A stretch of 64,000 bases of DNA. Source: Lactuca virosa. Taxonomy: Eukaryota > Streptophyta > Magnoliopsida > Asterales > Asteraceae. Shown here one piece after another: positions 35,621 to 46,410 of the stretch (within the stretch, counting starts at the first letter, position 1; each line of letters begins with the position of its first letter). Location: NCBI GenBank assembly GCA_928212115.1, contig CAKMRJ010002223.1, positions 300,818,446 to 300,882,445 on the forward strand, in the 5' to 3' direction. The notes beneath the pieces are model-generated. The model did no database searches and was not told the DNA's origin. It saw only the letters and a program-made list of their open reading frames with translations. Made by a program: the position numbers and the translations under genes.

Positions 35621-35715
35621 GATCCCAACAGAGCTTAGTGAATCAGTTAACAAAGGAATTAGCTAGAGACATGGTAAGAAAGTATGTTATAGGGATGGGT
35701 TTAAGGTCCACTTGA
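35621..35715 (+). pseudogene. pol: RNase H C-terminal fragment of G, right half
   Basis: The frame resumes from the duplicated GATCC and contains a copia RNase H tail (QLTKELARDMVRK, then GMG) before TGA at 35713. It is the partner of the piece ending at 20404, 15.2 kb away. Confidence 0.8.
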
Positions 35716-35925
35716 TATCTCTATAGGTGAGATACCTAATTCCCTTCTAATACAATGTTAGAATTTAAATTCAATATAGACAACTTGCTTATGGAGATTG
35801 GAACACATTTATGTTATTGCATCCCAAGGTATGTGCTTATAACTTGTATAATTAAAGTAGGTTGATTAAGTTCTTAATAGATTTTTTTGAAAAAATGCAT
35901 GATATAGAAGAACTACATATGTGAG
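35716..35925 (+). other. 3' untranslated part of G, left piece
   Basis: AT-rich sequence between the pol stop and H. It ends in GTGAG, the target duplication of H. Nothing else is recognised. Confidence 0.6.
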
Positions 35926-38198
35926 TGTAACACCCCATTTATTAAATAAATAAATATATAAAATTAACATGAATAGTAGCCCTAGAATCCATAATTTTAG
36001 TGGGGTGTTGGTTTTCGGGAGCCAAATGTTATAATTTGGATTATTTGGGGGTTAAGGTGTAAATTCGAGATTTATTTGGTAAAGATTTTTAGAAAACTGG
36101 GGGTGTTTGGTAAGTATGGGATTTAATATGAAAGGATTTATGTGAGCAGGGGCTAAAGAGTAAATTCTGGACCTAATTTCAAAAGGTTTTGTAGAGGAGG
36201 GGCCATTTGGTAACTTAAGGACTTCAATCGAAAATAATTTGTAGAGGGAGGGGTTGTTTGGTAAAATGTTGGACTTAATTAGAAGGGATTTTGGATGGCT
36301 GGGGTTAAAAGGGTAAATTGTGGACTCACTTTGAAAGAAAAGGGGAGGGGAGGGAGGGACCAAAGGTGGCATTATGGGAATAAGTTTATATGGGGCTCGG
36401 TGTATAAAACCCGTCACCTCGATAAACCCTAACCCTAGGAGTCGGATATCAGTCGCCACCCCCACCCTTATACCTCCCCACCGGCGCCGCCACCTTCACT
36501 CTCTCGACTTCTGGCGCCGCACCACCACCTCTGTTGAGGTCGTCAACCATAGCTGTTAAAGTCAGAGACCACAAAGAAGCCGTTGTCGCTATCTAGCCGT
36601 CGACGAAGTTTCATGACGTCTGCTGCCACCCTCTTCCGTCATTATCTTCCTCTTCCTTCTGTCGCTATTGCTTCTATCGTTCACCTCAAACCTTGATCTC
36701 CTTCAGTTCGTCGTTGCACCGCCACCAGCTACGTCGCCATCAAAGCGCCACCACCACATTCGGGTCAGCCGCCGCCTCCTGTCGTTGCGCCATTATCGTC
36801 GCTGCTCGTTTTCATTGACGACAAGTTGCCGTCGGTTGCCATGTTTTTGTTGTCACCGTTCGTTCAACGCCACCAGGTGGGTGGCTACTTTCGGAGCTCG
36901 AACAAAGCGTATGTGTGGTTGTTACCCTAATCTGCCGCTACTAGCCACCATGAAAGGTGGTTGTGTGTGTGCTTTGGTGCGTTTGGGTGTCTTTCTGCAG
37001 TGAGTAGCTGTTGTGTGTAGGTTGTTTGGCCGGAAATCGCGAGAAAGGCCACCACCACCACCGTGAGGTGGTGGCTGCCACCATCTACCACCGCCGGCCA
37101 CCACAAGGGTGCCTGTGTATGTGTGTGTGTGTGTGTGTGTTATTTGGGATTTTGCATCGTAAATTGTAATCGGTGTCGAAATAATAAAAAGAAAACTCAT
37201 AACTACCACCGTGAGGTGGTAGATGCCGCCACCAGCTGCCGTGTTGGGTTGCGGTGTGCTCTTGCCTGTGTTTAGATTTTGATTCGGATGCATAGACAAA
37301 AATAGACTAGAACCATAACACCACCGTGAGGTGGTGGCCGCCGCCGTGAGCCGCCGTTGACCACCACTACCCGAGGTGGTAGTGGGTGATGCCCGACTTA
37401 TGAAACCCTAGTGGGCCTAATGAAACCCTAACTGATCCAAAGACTTAGCTATTGGGCCTAATTGGGTCGTAATTGGGTTGGAAACCCTAATTAGGGTTTA
37501 GAAAACCCTAATTTTGGGCTTATTGGTTTGGACTTATCGGGACGCACATTTTGGGCCATTGGAATTGAATTGTGAATTACAACCGACCACACCGTATGAT
37601 TTATTTAATAAAGTAATGGACTTAATGGATTAAGTCCTTAATGGGTTAAGTAGGAAACACTTAACCCTAATCGTCATTTTATGTGAAAACCCTAATTTCA
37701 CTTGGGCTTTAAGCTGGGCCTTTCTATTGGGCTTTGGTGATTGGGCTATTGATGGGCTATCCAAGAACAATCATAGGGACTAAGGATCTATGGATGAGCT
37801 TTAGGGTATGGCCCATGTGAAGTTTTGGGCCCAATTTTCCATAGATGCGCCATAACTGGGCCTTGGGGATTATGAGAGGTTGGACCATTGGAATGTCAAA
37901 TGTTTAGACTGGACTAAATGGTTGGGTCTTAGGGTAAGACCATGTAGAGGTTTGGGCCTAATTTGGATAATTGGGCATATGTTGGGCTTTGACTCATTGT
38001 TGACTTTTGGGCCTTTGGATTGGGCCTTGAGCTTGAATCAAGTTAAGTTGGGGGTAGAGTAGTCTTTTACCCCAAGCATGGACTTATGGATATGTGTTGG
38101 AACCCAATTACTGATTGGGTGTTATTTTGATGATTGACAGTTCGAGAACCTGTCATCCAGCAGCTAGAGTTTCGTCTGCGGGACTTCAGCAGTATGAG

Positions 38199-38718
38199 GT
38201 GAGTCACCTTCCAATATAAGTGGGTCTAAGGCCACAATGTCGGCCCACTAGTAGGAGATGTTTGTTAGATGATTGTCTTTGTGATAATTGTCTGCTACGC
38301 CACTATTTGTTATGTTTATGTGTTAGCATGATAGGTTACTATGTGGTAGTGGTAGGGGGTGAAATAGTCGCCGGTTACCGGTTGAAAGATACGGAAGGCA
38401 GTGACCATTGGAAGATACCGAAGGGGAGGCCAGCTCCCAGATATACTAGACAGTATGTGATGTATGTGTTTATATTAGGATATTATGTGGTAGTGGTAGG
38501 GGATGAAATAGTCCCCGGATACCGGTTGAAAGATACCGAAGGGGAGGCCAGCTCCCGGTTACCGGTTGAAAGATACCAAAGGAGAGTCCAGCTTCCAGTT
38601 ATGCCAGTCAAATACCGGTTGAAAGATATTGAGGAATTGGCATTATGTATATATGGTATGTGGTATGATGGGGGAACTCACTAAGCTTCGTGCTTAAAGT
38701 TTACAGTTTTGGTTTCAG
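38199..38718 (+). other. Candidate leader intron in H 5' LTR
   Basis: The donor is GAG|GTGAGT at 38199 and TTTCAG ends at 38718. CTCAC has its A at 38680, 38 bases before the acceptor. Confidence 0.5.
38370..38640 (+). repeat. ACCGGTTGAAAGATACC tandem array in H 5' LTR
   Basis: Five or more units of ACCGGTTGAAAGATACC alternate with GGAGGCCAGCTCC blocks. The 3' LTR carries the same array at about 45365-45630. Confidence 0.8.
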
Positions 38719-39838
38719 GTACGTTGTTTTCAAAGGAAAGGAGTCGGCTCGATCGCAGCGCATCACACTATGATTTTCCGCACATGAGATCTTTGGGATT
38801 ACACTATGATATTATCTTATGATTATATGTTTTGATTATTGACACTTTGGTTTTGACATGGAATGTTATTATGGATGTTTTCTTATACTGTTTGTTTTAT
38901 AATAACTTAATTAAAATGAAATTTTTGGTCTTCAATTTTGGGACGTTACAAGTTGGTATCAGAGTCTTGATTTGAGGGATTCAGGCACACTCTCGGGTGT
39001 ATCTGGACTCAAACTGAGGACTTGGTATGAAAATTTTTTCCAAAGAAAAAATCATTTTATAAAAAGAAGTTTGAAAATAATTTACAAAGAGAAAAAGAAC
39101 TTTAAAAGGAACAAGGTGTGTGATGTGTGCAATCAGCCAAGCTCAAGTAAGTTTTCCCCAAGATACATATACATATTATGTTATGTTATGTTATGTTATA
39201 AATTGAGAATATGTGAACTGCATGCTAGATTAGGGCTAAGGATCTAGGAAGGATGCCTTATATGCCTAATGTATGTGCTTGTAGACCTGCATGCTAGTAC
39301 TGATCAGTCAGTGATAGGATAGCATGTTTAGGTTATGCCTGATTGTATGAGCTCTCGAATTGCATGCTAGTACAGATTCCTGATTAGAGGATAGAATGGT
39401 TTGATTGGAGTATGATGGTTAGATTTTCCAATGTCTGAATGTTGTTTTCTTTGTGCTTTGTGGGACTCTTAGTGATGTGAGTTAGCTACTAAGTGAATAT
39501 GCGAAGTTACATGGGACACAGGGCAGATAATCTCAGAGTGATGGACTTGACCCTATTGCGCAACTCTTGTATGAGTCCAACCGTTCTAGGGATGGGCCTT
39601 TCACTCGAAGGATTATCTGATCTTTGTTGCATGTGGCTATATTCATGAGGTAGCTAATTGACATTACTGATAATCCTTCAGCAGTTGAGGACTGGGTGGG
39701 TTCGGGAACCTAGGAAAGCCTAGGATATGTTTCAGTGGGTTAGTAGTGAGGTTTAGTGAGACTTGGGTGCATCAGTTTGAGGAAATGGCTTGGAGGATTC
39801 GGGAGGATTGTTGAGGTAAGTATGGATAGGTGTGGAAG

Positions 39839-39859
39839 GTAGTATTGGGCCCGTACTAC
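39839..39859 (+). promoter_or_regulatory. Leader palindrome of H, candidate dimerisation or packaging site
   Basis: GTAGTATTGGGCCCGTACTAC and its flanks (AAGCACAGGATCCATAC after it) match the leader of B around 8527. It is one of very few sequences shared by the two interiors. Confidence 0.5.
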
Positions 39860-40169
39860 TCAAAGCACAGGATCCATACTCGAATCAGTGAGAGTCTTGG
39901 AGAATCTGAGAAGCTTCGGGGAGGAATTTGTAACCTGGTTTGGGGACAGAGGATGTTCCAACTATTGCAGCTCAGCCATTGGCAAGTGAGCTAGTGAGCG
40001 TGACAGGGTGTCAGACCCTGGAGTATATGGTTTTTAAGTCCGAGGATGCGAGATCGATTTGGATCACTTTGATTAGAGAGGGTCGTGTCAAGTGCATGTA
40101 GTAGAGGGTCTCGGGGAGAGACCCAAGACTTCTGATCATCGGGTGAAAGGCCAGCAGGGCTGGAGTCAG

Positions 40170-40262
40170 TGCAGCACGTGCGGGAAAGTACACAGGGGAG
40201 TTTGACATTCCGGAGGTTTAGTCTGCTACAAGTGTAGTGGGGTTGGTCATGTCAGCAGAAGG
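40170..40262 (+). pseudogene. gag: gag zinc-knuckle relic of H
   Basis: A first knuckle CSTCGKVHRGV has a stop codon (TGA) where its last Cys should be. A second, CYKCSGVGHVSRRS, ends in Ser instead of Cys. Spacing and order match Ty3-type gag nucleocapsid. Neither knuckle is intact. Confidence 0.7.
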
Positions 40263-41588
40263 AGTCAGTACCTGTAGTGTCAGACAGGAGAAGTCAGAAC
40301 TACAGCAGGCGATGTTGCGGTATGTAACCTTGCCTTCTTTCAATTTTATCTGCACATTGTTGTGGGAATTATGTTGTGGTTTGGGATACTGTAGCAGGAT
40401 GAGTAAGTGTATCCCTGGTTTATTTCTTTTCTCCTGTTGGGTTAGATCATCAAATATCGTCATATGCCAATTGGATACCGTGAATTACTAGTGGTTAGTG
40501 TAAGATCGTTTCCCTTTTGCTGGTTCGGGGTGTTCAGTGTTCTCTTTGGTTCATAGTACAGATTTGTCGCGAGGGAGTTAGGGGCTCATCTGAAGCCCAA
40601 AGCCTGTGAATACTTAAAGTACTTCAAGAAGGAGAATCCTATTGTTAGTTCCTGTCATCGAGATCAGAAGGGAGTTTTGCACCATGTCCTCAGAATGGTC
40701 GAGGTATCTCAGGAGGAGGTGATCAGGAATCCTTCAGATGATTACAGATGTGTTTTTTCTGCTACTTCTAGGTGGGTGTCGGGATCTGTGCAGGAGTATT
40801 ATTTAGAGGATATTTTTGTCAGGGTTAGAGCTTTAGTTCTCCAGTAAAGTCAGAGTTCAGAGGTTCTATCATTGTTCAGGTATGGTCGACAATTGTCTGT
40901 GGAAGAACTTTGGAGTTCAAGGCACTACCGTTGCTAGGAAGGGATTGGTAACATGAAGATAGTGGAGTCAGTTGTGAGTGTTAGATGCATGGGTATTGGG
41001 TCATTGGATGTTCAAGATAATTGTATTTTCGCATGGGTTGTGATCGGTAGAGTTCAGTGGTGCTGCAAGATTGGAAGCGGGAACGAGGATTCGTCAGCCA
41101 GGGAGAAGATTAAGGCATCCGGTTGTCAGCATGAGAGGTGGATTGAGGTGTCAGTCTGGACCAGATTTCAAGAATACTCTTCAAGATTTCAGAGGATGGG
41201 CAATCTTAAGGTTTGATTGCTAATTGATCGTTAGCATTGGTAAGCACAGGTTGTCGACAGTGGACTATCAGGAAGTAAGAAGGTCTGGGAATCCTTCAAT
41301 TCTCACATTCTGGGAAGACTTAGTAGAATTTAAGTGGGGGAGAATCGATCCGGTATTCAAGAGCAGAAATAAGTGTGAAACTAGGATGAGTTTCGTATCC
41401 CCGTCAGGGGGAAGGCGGTCGAGTAGCCATCTAGGTTGAGGATTGGGTGAGTTGGGACTCTAGAAAACGTTCCAACTTTTGGTTCGTGCTTTTCCTTGGC
41501 ATCAGATAGCAGGTTTTCGGGAACCATGTTAGAGCTCCAGTTAGGACTCAAGTTCAGTTGAGGGTTAGGTCGAATGCATGTTCGACCG

Positions 41589-41915
41589 GTATGGAAAGTG
41601 TTTTAAGACTACGGGGGTAGCCGTAGCATTCACTGGTGATCAGATAGTATGGAAAGTGTTGTAACACTGCGGGGGGTAGTCATAGTAATCACTAGCGATC
41701 AGATAGTATGGAAAGTGTAGTAAGACTGCGGGGGGTAGCCATAGCATTCACTAGCGGTCAGGTAGTCTGGGACGTGTTGTAAGTCTGCGGGTGTATCCGT
41801 AGCATTCAAAAGGTTGGCAGATGGTGCTAGAGTGTTGTGAGGCTGCGGGTGTGGCCTTAGCATTTACTAGGTTGGTAGATAGCATGAGCGTGTTGTTAGA
41901 TCGCGAAAGGAATAG
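41589..41915 (+). repeat. 59-base minisatellite in H interior
   Basis: Units start at about 41589, 41647, 41706, 41765, 41824 and 41882. Each has a GTATGGAAAGTGTTGTAAGA-type head and a TGCGGGGGTAGCC segment. Later units are more diverged. Confidence 0.85.
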
Positions 41916-42958
41916 TAGTACCGACCAGTTCGGGTGCAGCAGTGAGGATATGGAAATCCACATATTGGATTATGGAATTACCCGGATGGGGTAGATCTGG
42001 TTGAGCCAGTGACAAGACTGTCGGAACGCCACTACAGTTATGAGATCAATGAATCAATGGACTGCTTAAGGTCGTTTGTGATATAAGGCTACCATTGGTC
42101 AGGTAGCAATCACTTTTAGCCTTGGATTTGGTGACGTCGGGATTCGACGCATGGACCCGATAGGTTGGATTAGAAGGTCGTTAGAGCCGCAGTGGCATGA
42201 TAACTAGTGGCAACTAGTTCCAAAGAAGGATTTCGTTCGGAAGTCGTGTGAGGCGACTAAGTGGGAGTCCTTTAGCTCCGCAGCCGAGCTAGAACCTGGT
42301 AATTCAGACGATTGGCGAACGAATTGAGACCAGGGAGATCTCGGTGGATTTTGGAGAAACCCCAGGAGGCAGCATGCTATTTCAGGCAGTTCAGTGTTTC
42401 GGGCAGTTTCAGTGTTTTGGCAGTATTAGTATTAGGGTTTTAGGCCGCAAGTACGAACGGAATAACTGATTGATTGGGAAGTGATAAGTCACTCACAATA
42501 AGATTAAATAATCTCAGAGTAGTCGATTTGATTCTGTTGCGCAGCTCTCGTCTGAGTCTAACCGTTGCAGGGATGGATCTTCTACTCGAAGGATTATTTT
42601 AGCCTGTTGTTGACTATGGTCAGTGATTTTGCTCTAATGGTAGCATCGAGGTAACCAAGGCAGAAAGTGTCCATTTGATCGGTCAGTCGAGAATAATTAA
42701 GTTTGGTAAAGCTTAGCATGGGTGGTTTGTTAGGGAGTCGGACCATCTCGAGACTTCAGATTTCAGGTTGAGTAAATGTGATTGTTGCGAGGAATTCGTT
42801 CATCTGCGGATTTTAGGGACTTGCGAAGGTTGGTCACGGTTACCCTGGGAAGGATAGGATGTGCCTAGGATTGTGGCCATGTTACTTGAGTGGTTTGGCC
42901 TGTAAGGAATGGTAAGGAATGATTTCGAGGACGAAATCTAATTTAAGTGGGGGAGAGT

Positions 42959-45940
42959 TGTAACACCCCGTTTATTAAATAAATAAATATATAAAATTAA
43001 CATGAATAGTAGCCCTAAAATCCATAATTTTAGTGGGGTTTTGGTTTTCGGGAGCCAAATGTTATAATTTGGATTATACAGGGGTTAAGATGTAAATTCG
43101 AGATTTATTTGGTAAAAAGATTTTTAGAAGACAAGGGGTGTTTGGTAAGTATGGGATTTAATATGAAAGGATTTATGGGAGCAGGGGCTAAAGAGTAAAT
43201 TCTGGACCTAACTTGAAAAGGTTTTGTAGAGGAAGGGTCATTTGGTAACTTAAGGACTTCAATCAAAAATAATTTGGGGTTAAAAGGGTAAATTGTGGAC
43301 TCACTTTGAAAGAAAAAGGGAAGGGAGGGACCAAAGGTGGCATTATGGGAAAAAGTTTATATGGGGATCGGGGTATATAAACCCGTCACCCCGGTAAACC
43401 CTAACCCTAGGAGTCGGACATTAACCGCCACCCCCACCCTTATGCCTCCCCATCGGCGCCACCACCTTCACTCTCTCGACTTCCGGCGCCGCACCACCAC
43501 CTCCGTTGAGGTCGTCAACCACCGATGTTGAAGCTGGAGACCACCGAGAACCCGCCGTCGCTATCTAGCCGCCAACGAAGTTTCGTGACGTCCCTTGCCA
43601 CCCTCCTCCGTCATTATCTTCCTCTTCCTTCTTTCGTTGTTGCTGCTATCATTCACCTCATCCCTTCATCTCCTTCAGTTCGTCGTTGCTTCGCCACCAA
43701 CTACGTCGCCATCGAAGCGCCACCGCCACAGTCGGGTCAGTCGCCGCCTCCTACCGTTGCGCCATTGTCGCTGCTTTCCGTTTTCGTTGACGACAAGCTG
43801 CCGCCGGTTGCCATGTTGTTGTTGTCGCCATTCGTTGAACACCACCAGGTGGGTGGCTGCTTTCGGAGCTCGAATAAAGCGTATGTGTAGTCGTTACCCT
43901 AATCTACCGCTACTAGCCAGCGTGAAAGGTGGTTGTGTGCATGCATTGGTGCGTTTGTGTGTATTTCTGTAGTGAGTAGGTGTTGTGTGTAGGTTGTTTG
44001 GTTGGAAATCGCGAGAAAGGCCACCACCACCACCGTGAGGTGGTGGCTGCCACCATCTACCACCGTCAGCCACCACAAGGGTGGCTGTGTGTGTATTTAC
44101 CTTAGTGTGTGTGCGTGTGTGTTATTTAGGATTTTGCATTGTAAATTGTAATCGGTGTCGGAATAATAAAAAGAAAACTCATAACCACCACCGTGAGGTG
44201 GTGGCTGCCGCCAACCGCCGTGTTGGGTGGCGGTGTGCTCTTGCTTGTGTTTAAATTTCGTTTGGGATGCTTGGACAAAAATGGACTAGAACCATAACCA
44301 TTACCGTGAGGTGGTGGCCGCCGTCGTGAGCCGCCGTTGACCACCACTACCCGAGGTGGTAGTGGGTGGTGCCCCACTTATGAAACCCTAATGGGCCTAA
44401 TGAAACCCTAACTGATCCAAAGACTTAGCTATTGGGCCTAATTGGGTTGTGATTGGGTTGGAAACCCTAACTAGGGTTTAGAAAACCCTAATTTTGGACT
44501 TATTGGTGTGGACTTATCGGGACCCGCGTTTTGGGCCATTGGAATTGAATTGTGAATTACAACTGACCACACCGTATGATTTATTTAGTAGAATAATGGA
44601 CTTAATGGATTAAGTCCTTAATGCGTTATGGAAGAAACACTTAACCCTAATCGTCATTTTATGTGAAAACCCTAATTTCACTTGGGCTTTGAGTTGTGCC
44701 TTTCTATTGGGCTTTGGTGATTGGGCTATTGATGGGTCATCCAAGAACAATCATATGGACTAAGGATCTATGGATGGGTTTTAGGGTAAGGCCCATGTGA
44801 GGGTTTGGGCCCAATTTGGAAAATTAGGCCATAGATGGGCCACAACTGGGCCTTGGGGATTATGAGAGGTTGGACCATTGGAATGCCAAATGTTTGGACT
44901 GGACTAAACGGTTGGGCCTTAGGGTAGGACCATGTAGAGGTTTGGGCCTAATTTGGATAATTGGGCCATATGTTGGGCTTTGACTCATTTTTTACTTTTG
45001 GGCCTTTGGATCGGGCCTTGGGCTTGAATCAAGTTAAGTTGGGGGTAGAGTAGTCTTTTACCCCAAGCATGGACTTATGGATATGTGTTGGAACCCAATT
45101 ACTGATTGGGTGTTATTTTGATGATTGACAGTTCGAGAACCTGTCATCCAGCAGCTAGAGTTTTGTCTGCGGGACTTCAGCAGTATGAGGTGAGTCACCT
45201 TCCAGTAGAAGTGGGTCTAAGGCCACAATGTCGACCCACTAGTAGGAGATGTTTGTTAGATGATTGTCTTTGTGATAATTTTCTGCTATGCCACTATCTG
45301 TTATGTTTATGTGTTAGCATGATAGGTTACTATGTGGTAGTGGTAGGGGTGAAATAGTCCTCGGTTACCGGTTGAAAGATACGGAAGGCAGTTACCGGTT
45401 GGAAGATACCAAAGGGGAGGCCAGCTCCTAGATATAGTAGACAGTATGTGATGTATGTGTTTATGCTAGGATATTATGTGGTAGTGATAGGGCTAAAATA
45501 GTCCCCGGATACCGGTTGAAAGATACCGAAGGGGAGGCCAGCTCCCGGTTACCGGTTGAAAGATACCGAAGGGAAGTCCACCTTCCAGTTATGCCAGTCA
45601 GGTACCGGTTGAAAGATACCGAGGAATTGGCATTATGTGTATATGGTATGTGGTATGATGGGGGAACTCACTAAGCTTCGTGCTTACGGTTTACAGTTTT
45701 GGTTTCAGGTACTTTGTTTTCAAAGGAAAGGAGTCGACTCGATCGCAGCACATCACACTATGATTTCCCGCACATGAGATCTTTGGGATTACACTCTGAT
45801 ATTATTTTATGATTGTATGTTTTGATTATTGACACTTTGGTTTTGACATGGAATGTTATTATGGATGTTTTCTTATACTGTTGGTTTTATAATAACTTAA
45901 TTAAAATGAAATTTTTGGTCTGGAATTTTGGGACGTTACA
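42959..45940 (+). mobile_element. 3' LTR of H
   Basis: This is a 2982-base partner of the first LTR with scattered indels. TATATAA is at about 43374. The candidate intron signals are retained. Confidence 0.92.
45190..45708 (+). other. Candidate leader intron in H 3' LTR
   Basis: The donor GTGAGT is at 45190 and TTTCAG|GTAC ends at 45708, 519 bases against 520 in the partner. Confidence 0.45.
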
Positions 45941-46248
45941 GTGAGTGTGAAGTGTTGACGCATCAGAAAGCTTGGGCTAGGCTTTTATGCACTCGTGAAT
46001 GGATAGGACACATGTAACAATGTCAACTATGAAACATTAGATCTTATGTAAAACTTATGTGTATGATATTTTCAGTTACTCAAATGAGTTGAAGGGTTCA
46101 ATCCTCAGGACACCTTGATTCTCAAGTATTTGAAATGTGTATTATATTAAAATGAAAATTCATTCTTCAAGACATTTACCTTTATGCATGAGTTTGGTTT
46201 TGTGTTTGCTTTTAGTTAATTAAGGATTACACTAAAATGGGGGAGGAA
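45941..46248 (+). other. 3' untranslated part of G, right piece, with PPT
   Basis: It begins with the second GTGAG and ends in the purine tract AAAATGGGGGAGGA at 46235-46248, immediately before an LTR start. No coding is seen. Confidence 0.75.
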
Positions 46249-46410
46249 TGTTGGTGATCTTTTGTGTTATCAACATATTTTAGTGTAATTATTAATATTG
46301 AATATTGAGATAGACTGAGTTCTATTTACTCACCTGAGTTCTATTCACTCTCTGAGATTGGAGATGCAGGGTGCACACTCGGAGTGATAAATGTGAACTC
46401 GGAAATATGA
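46249..46410 (+). mobile_element. 3' LTR of G, left part
   Basis: The LTR starts TGTTGGTGATC after a PPT. It is interrupted at 46410 by D (TATGA) and continues at 55519. Confidence 0.8.

Larger units (their letters stand above)
35926..38950 (+). mobile_element. 5' LTR of H
   Basis: The LTR begins TGTAACACCCC and ends GGACGTTACA. TATAAAA is at about 36403. CCACC-rich sequence holds several copies of the palindrome CCACCACCGTGAGGTGGTGG between about 37045 and 37380, and a (GT)n run lies near 37121. Open frames in this region reflect low-complexity CCACC repeats. Confidence 0.92.
38951..42944 (+). other. Interior of H, no intact gene
   Basis: The leader palindrome shared with B is at 39839-39859. 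A broken zinc-knuckle region is at 40170-40262. Two copies of a ~95-base block are at about 39525-39622 and 42508-42600, and a 59-base minisatellite is at 41589-41915. Between these I see no protease, reverse transcriptase or integrase. Confidence 0.7.
35926..45940 (+). mobile_element. H: gypsy-type element with two LTRs and a decayed interior, TSD GTGAG
   Basis: The LTRs are 35926-38950 and 42959-45940, with a PBS-like TTGGTATCAGAGT after the first and AAGTGGGGGAGAGT before the second. The duplication GTGAG is perfect (35921-35925, 45941-45945). The 4 kb interior has only a relic of a gag zinc-knuckle region. It lies between the pol end and the PPT of G. Confidence 0.93.

Noticed and set aside
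36668..37003. 111-codon ORF in the 5' LTR of H, with a homologue at 43595-43972 in the 3' LTR
   Set aside because: The openness in both LTRs is inherited from one copy at insertion. The region is CCACC-rich low-complexity sequence and has no protein motif.
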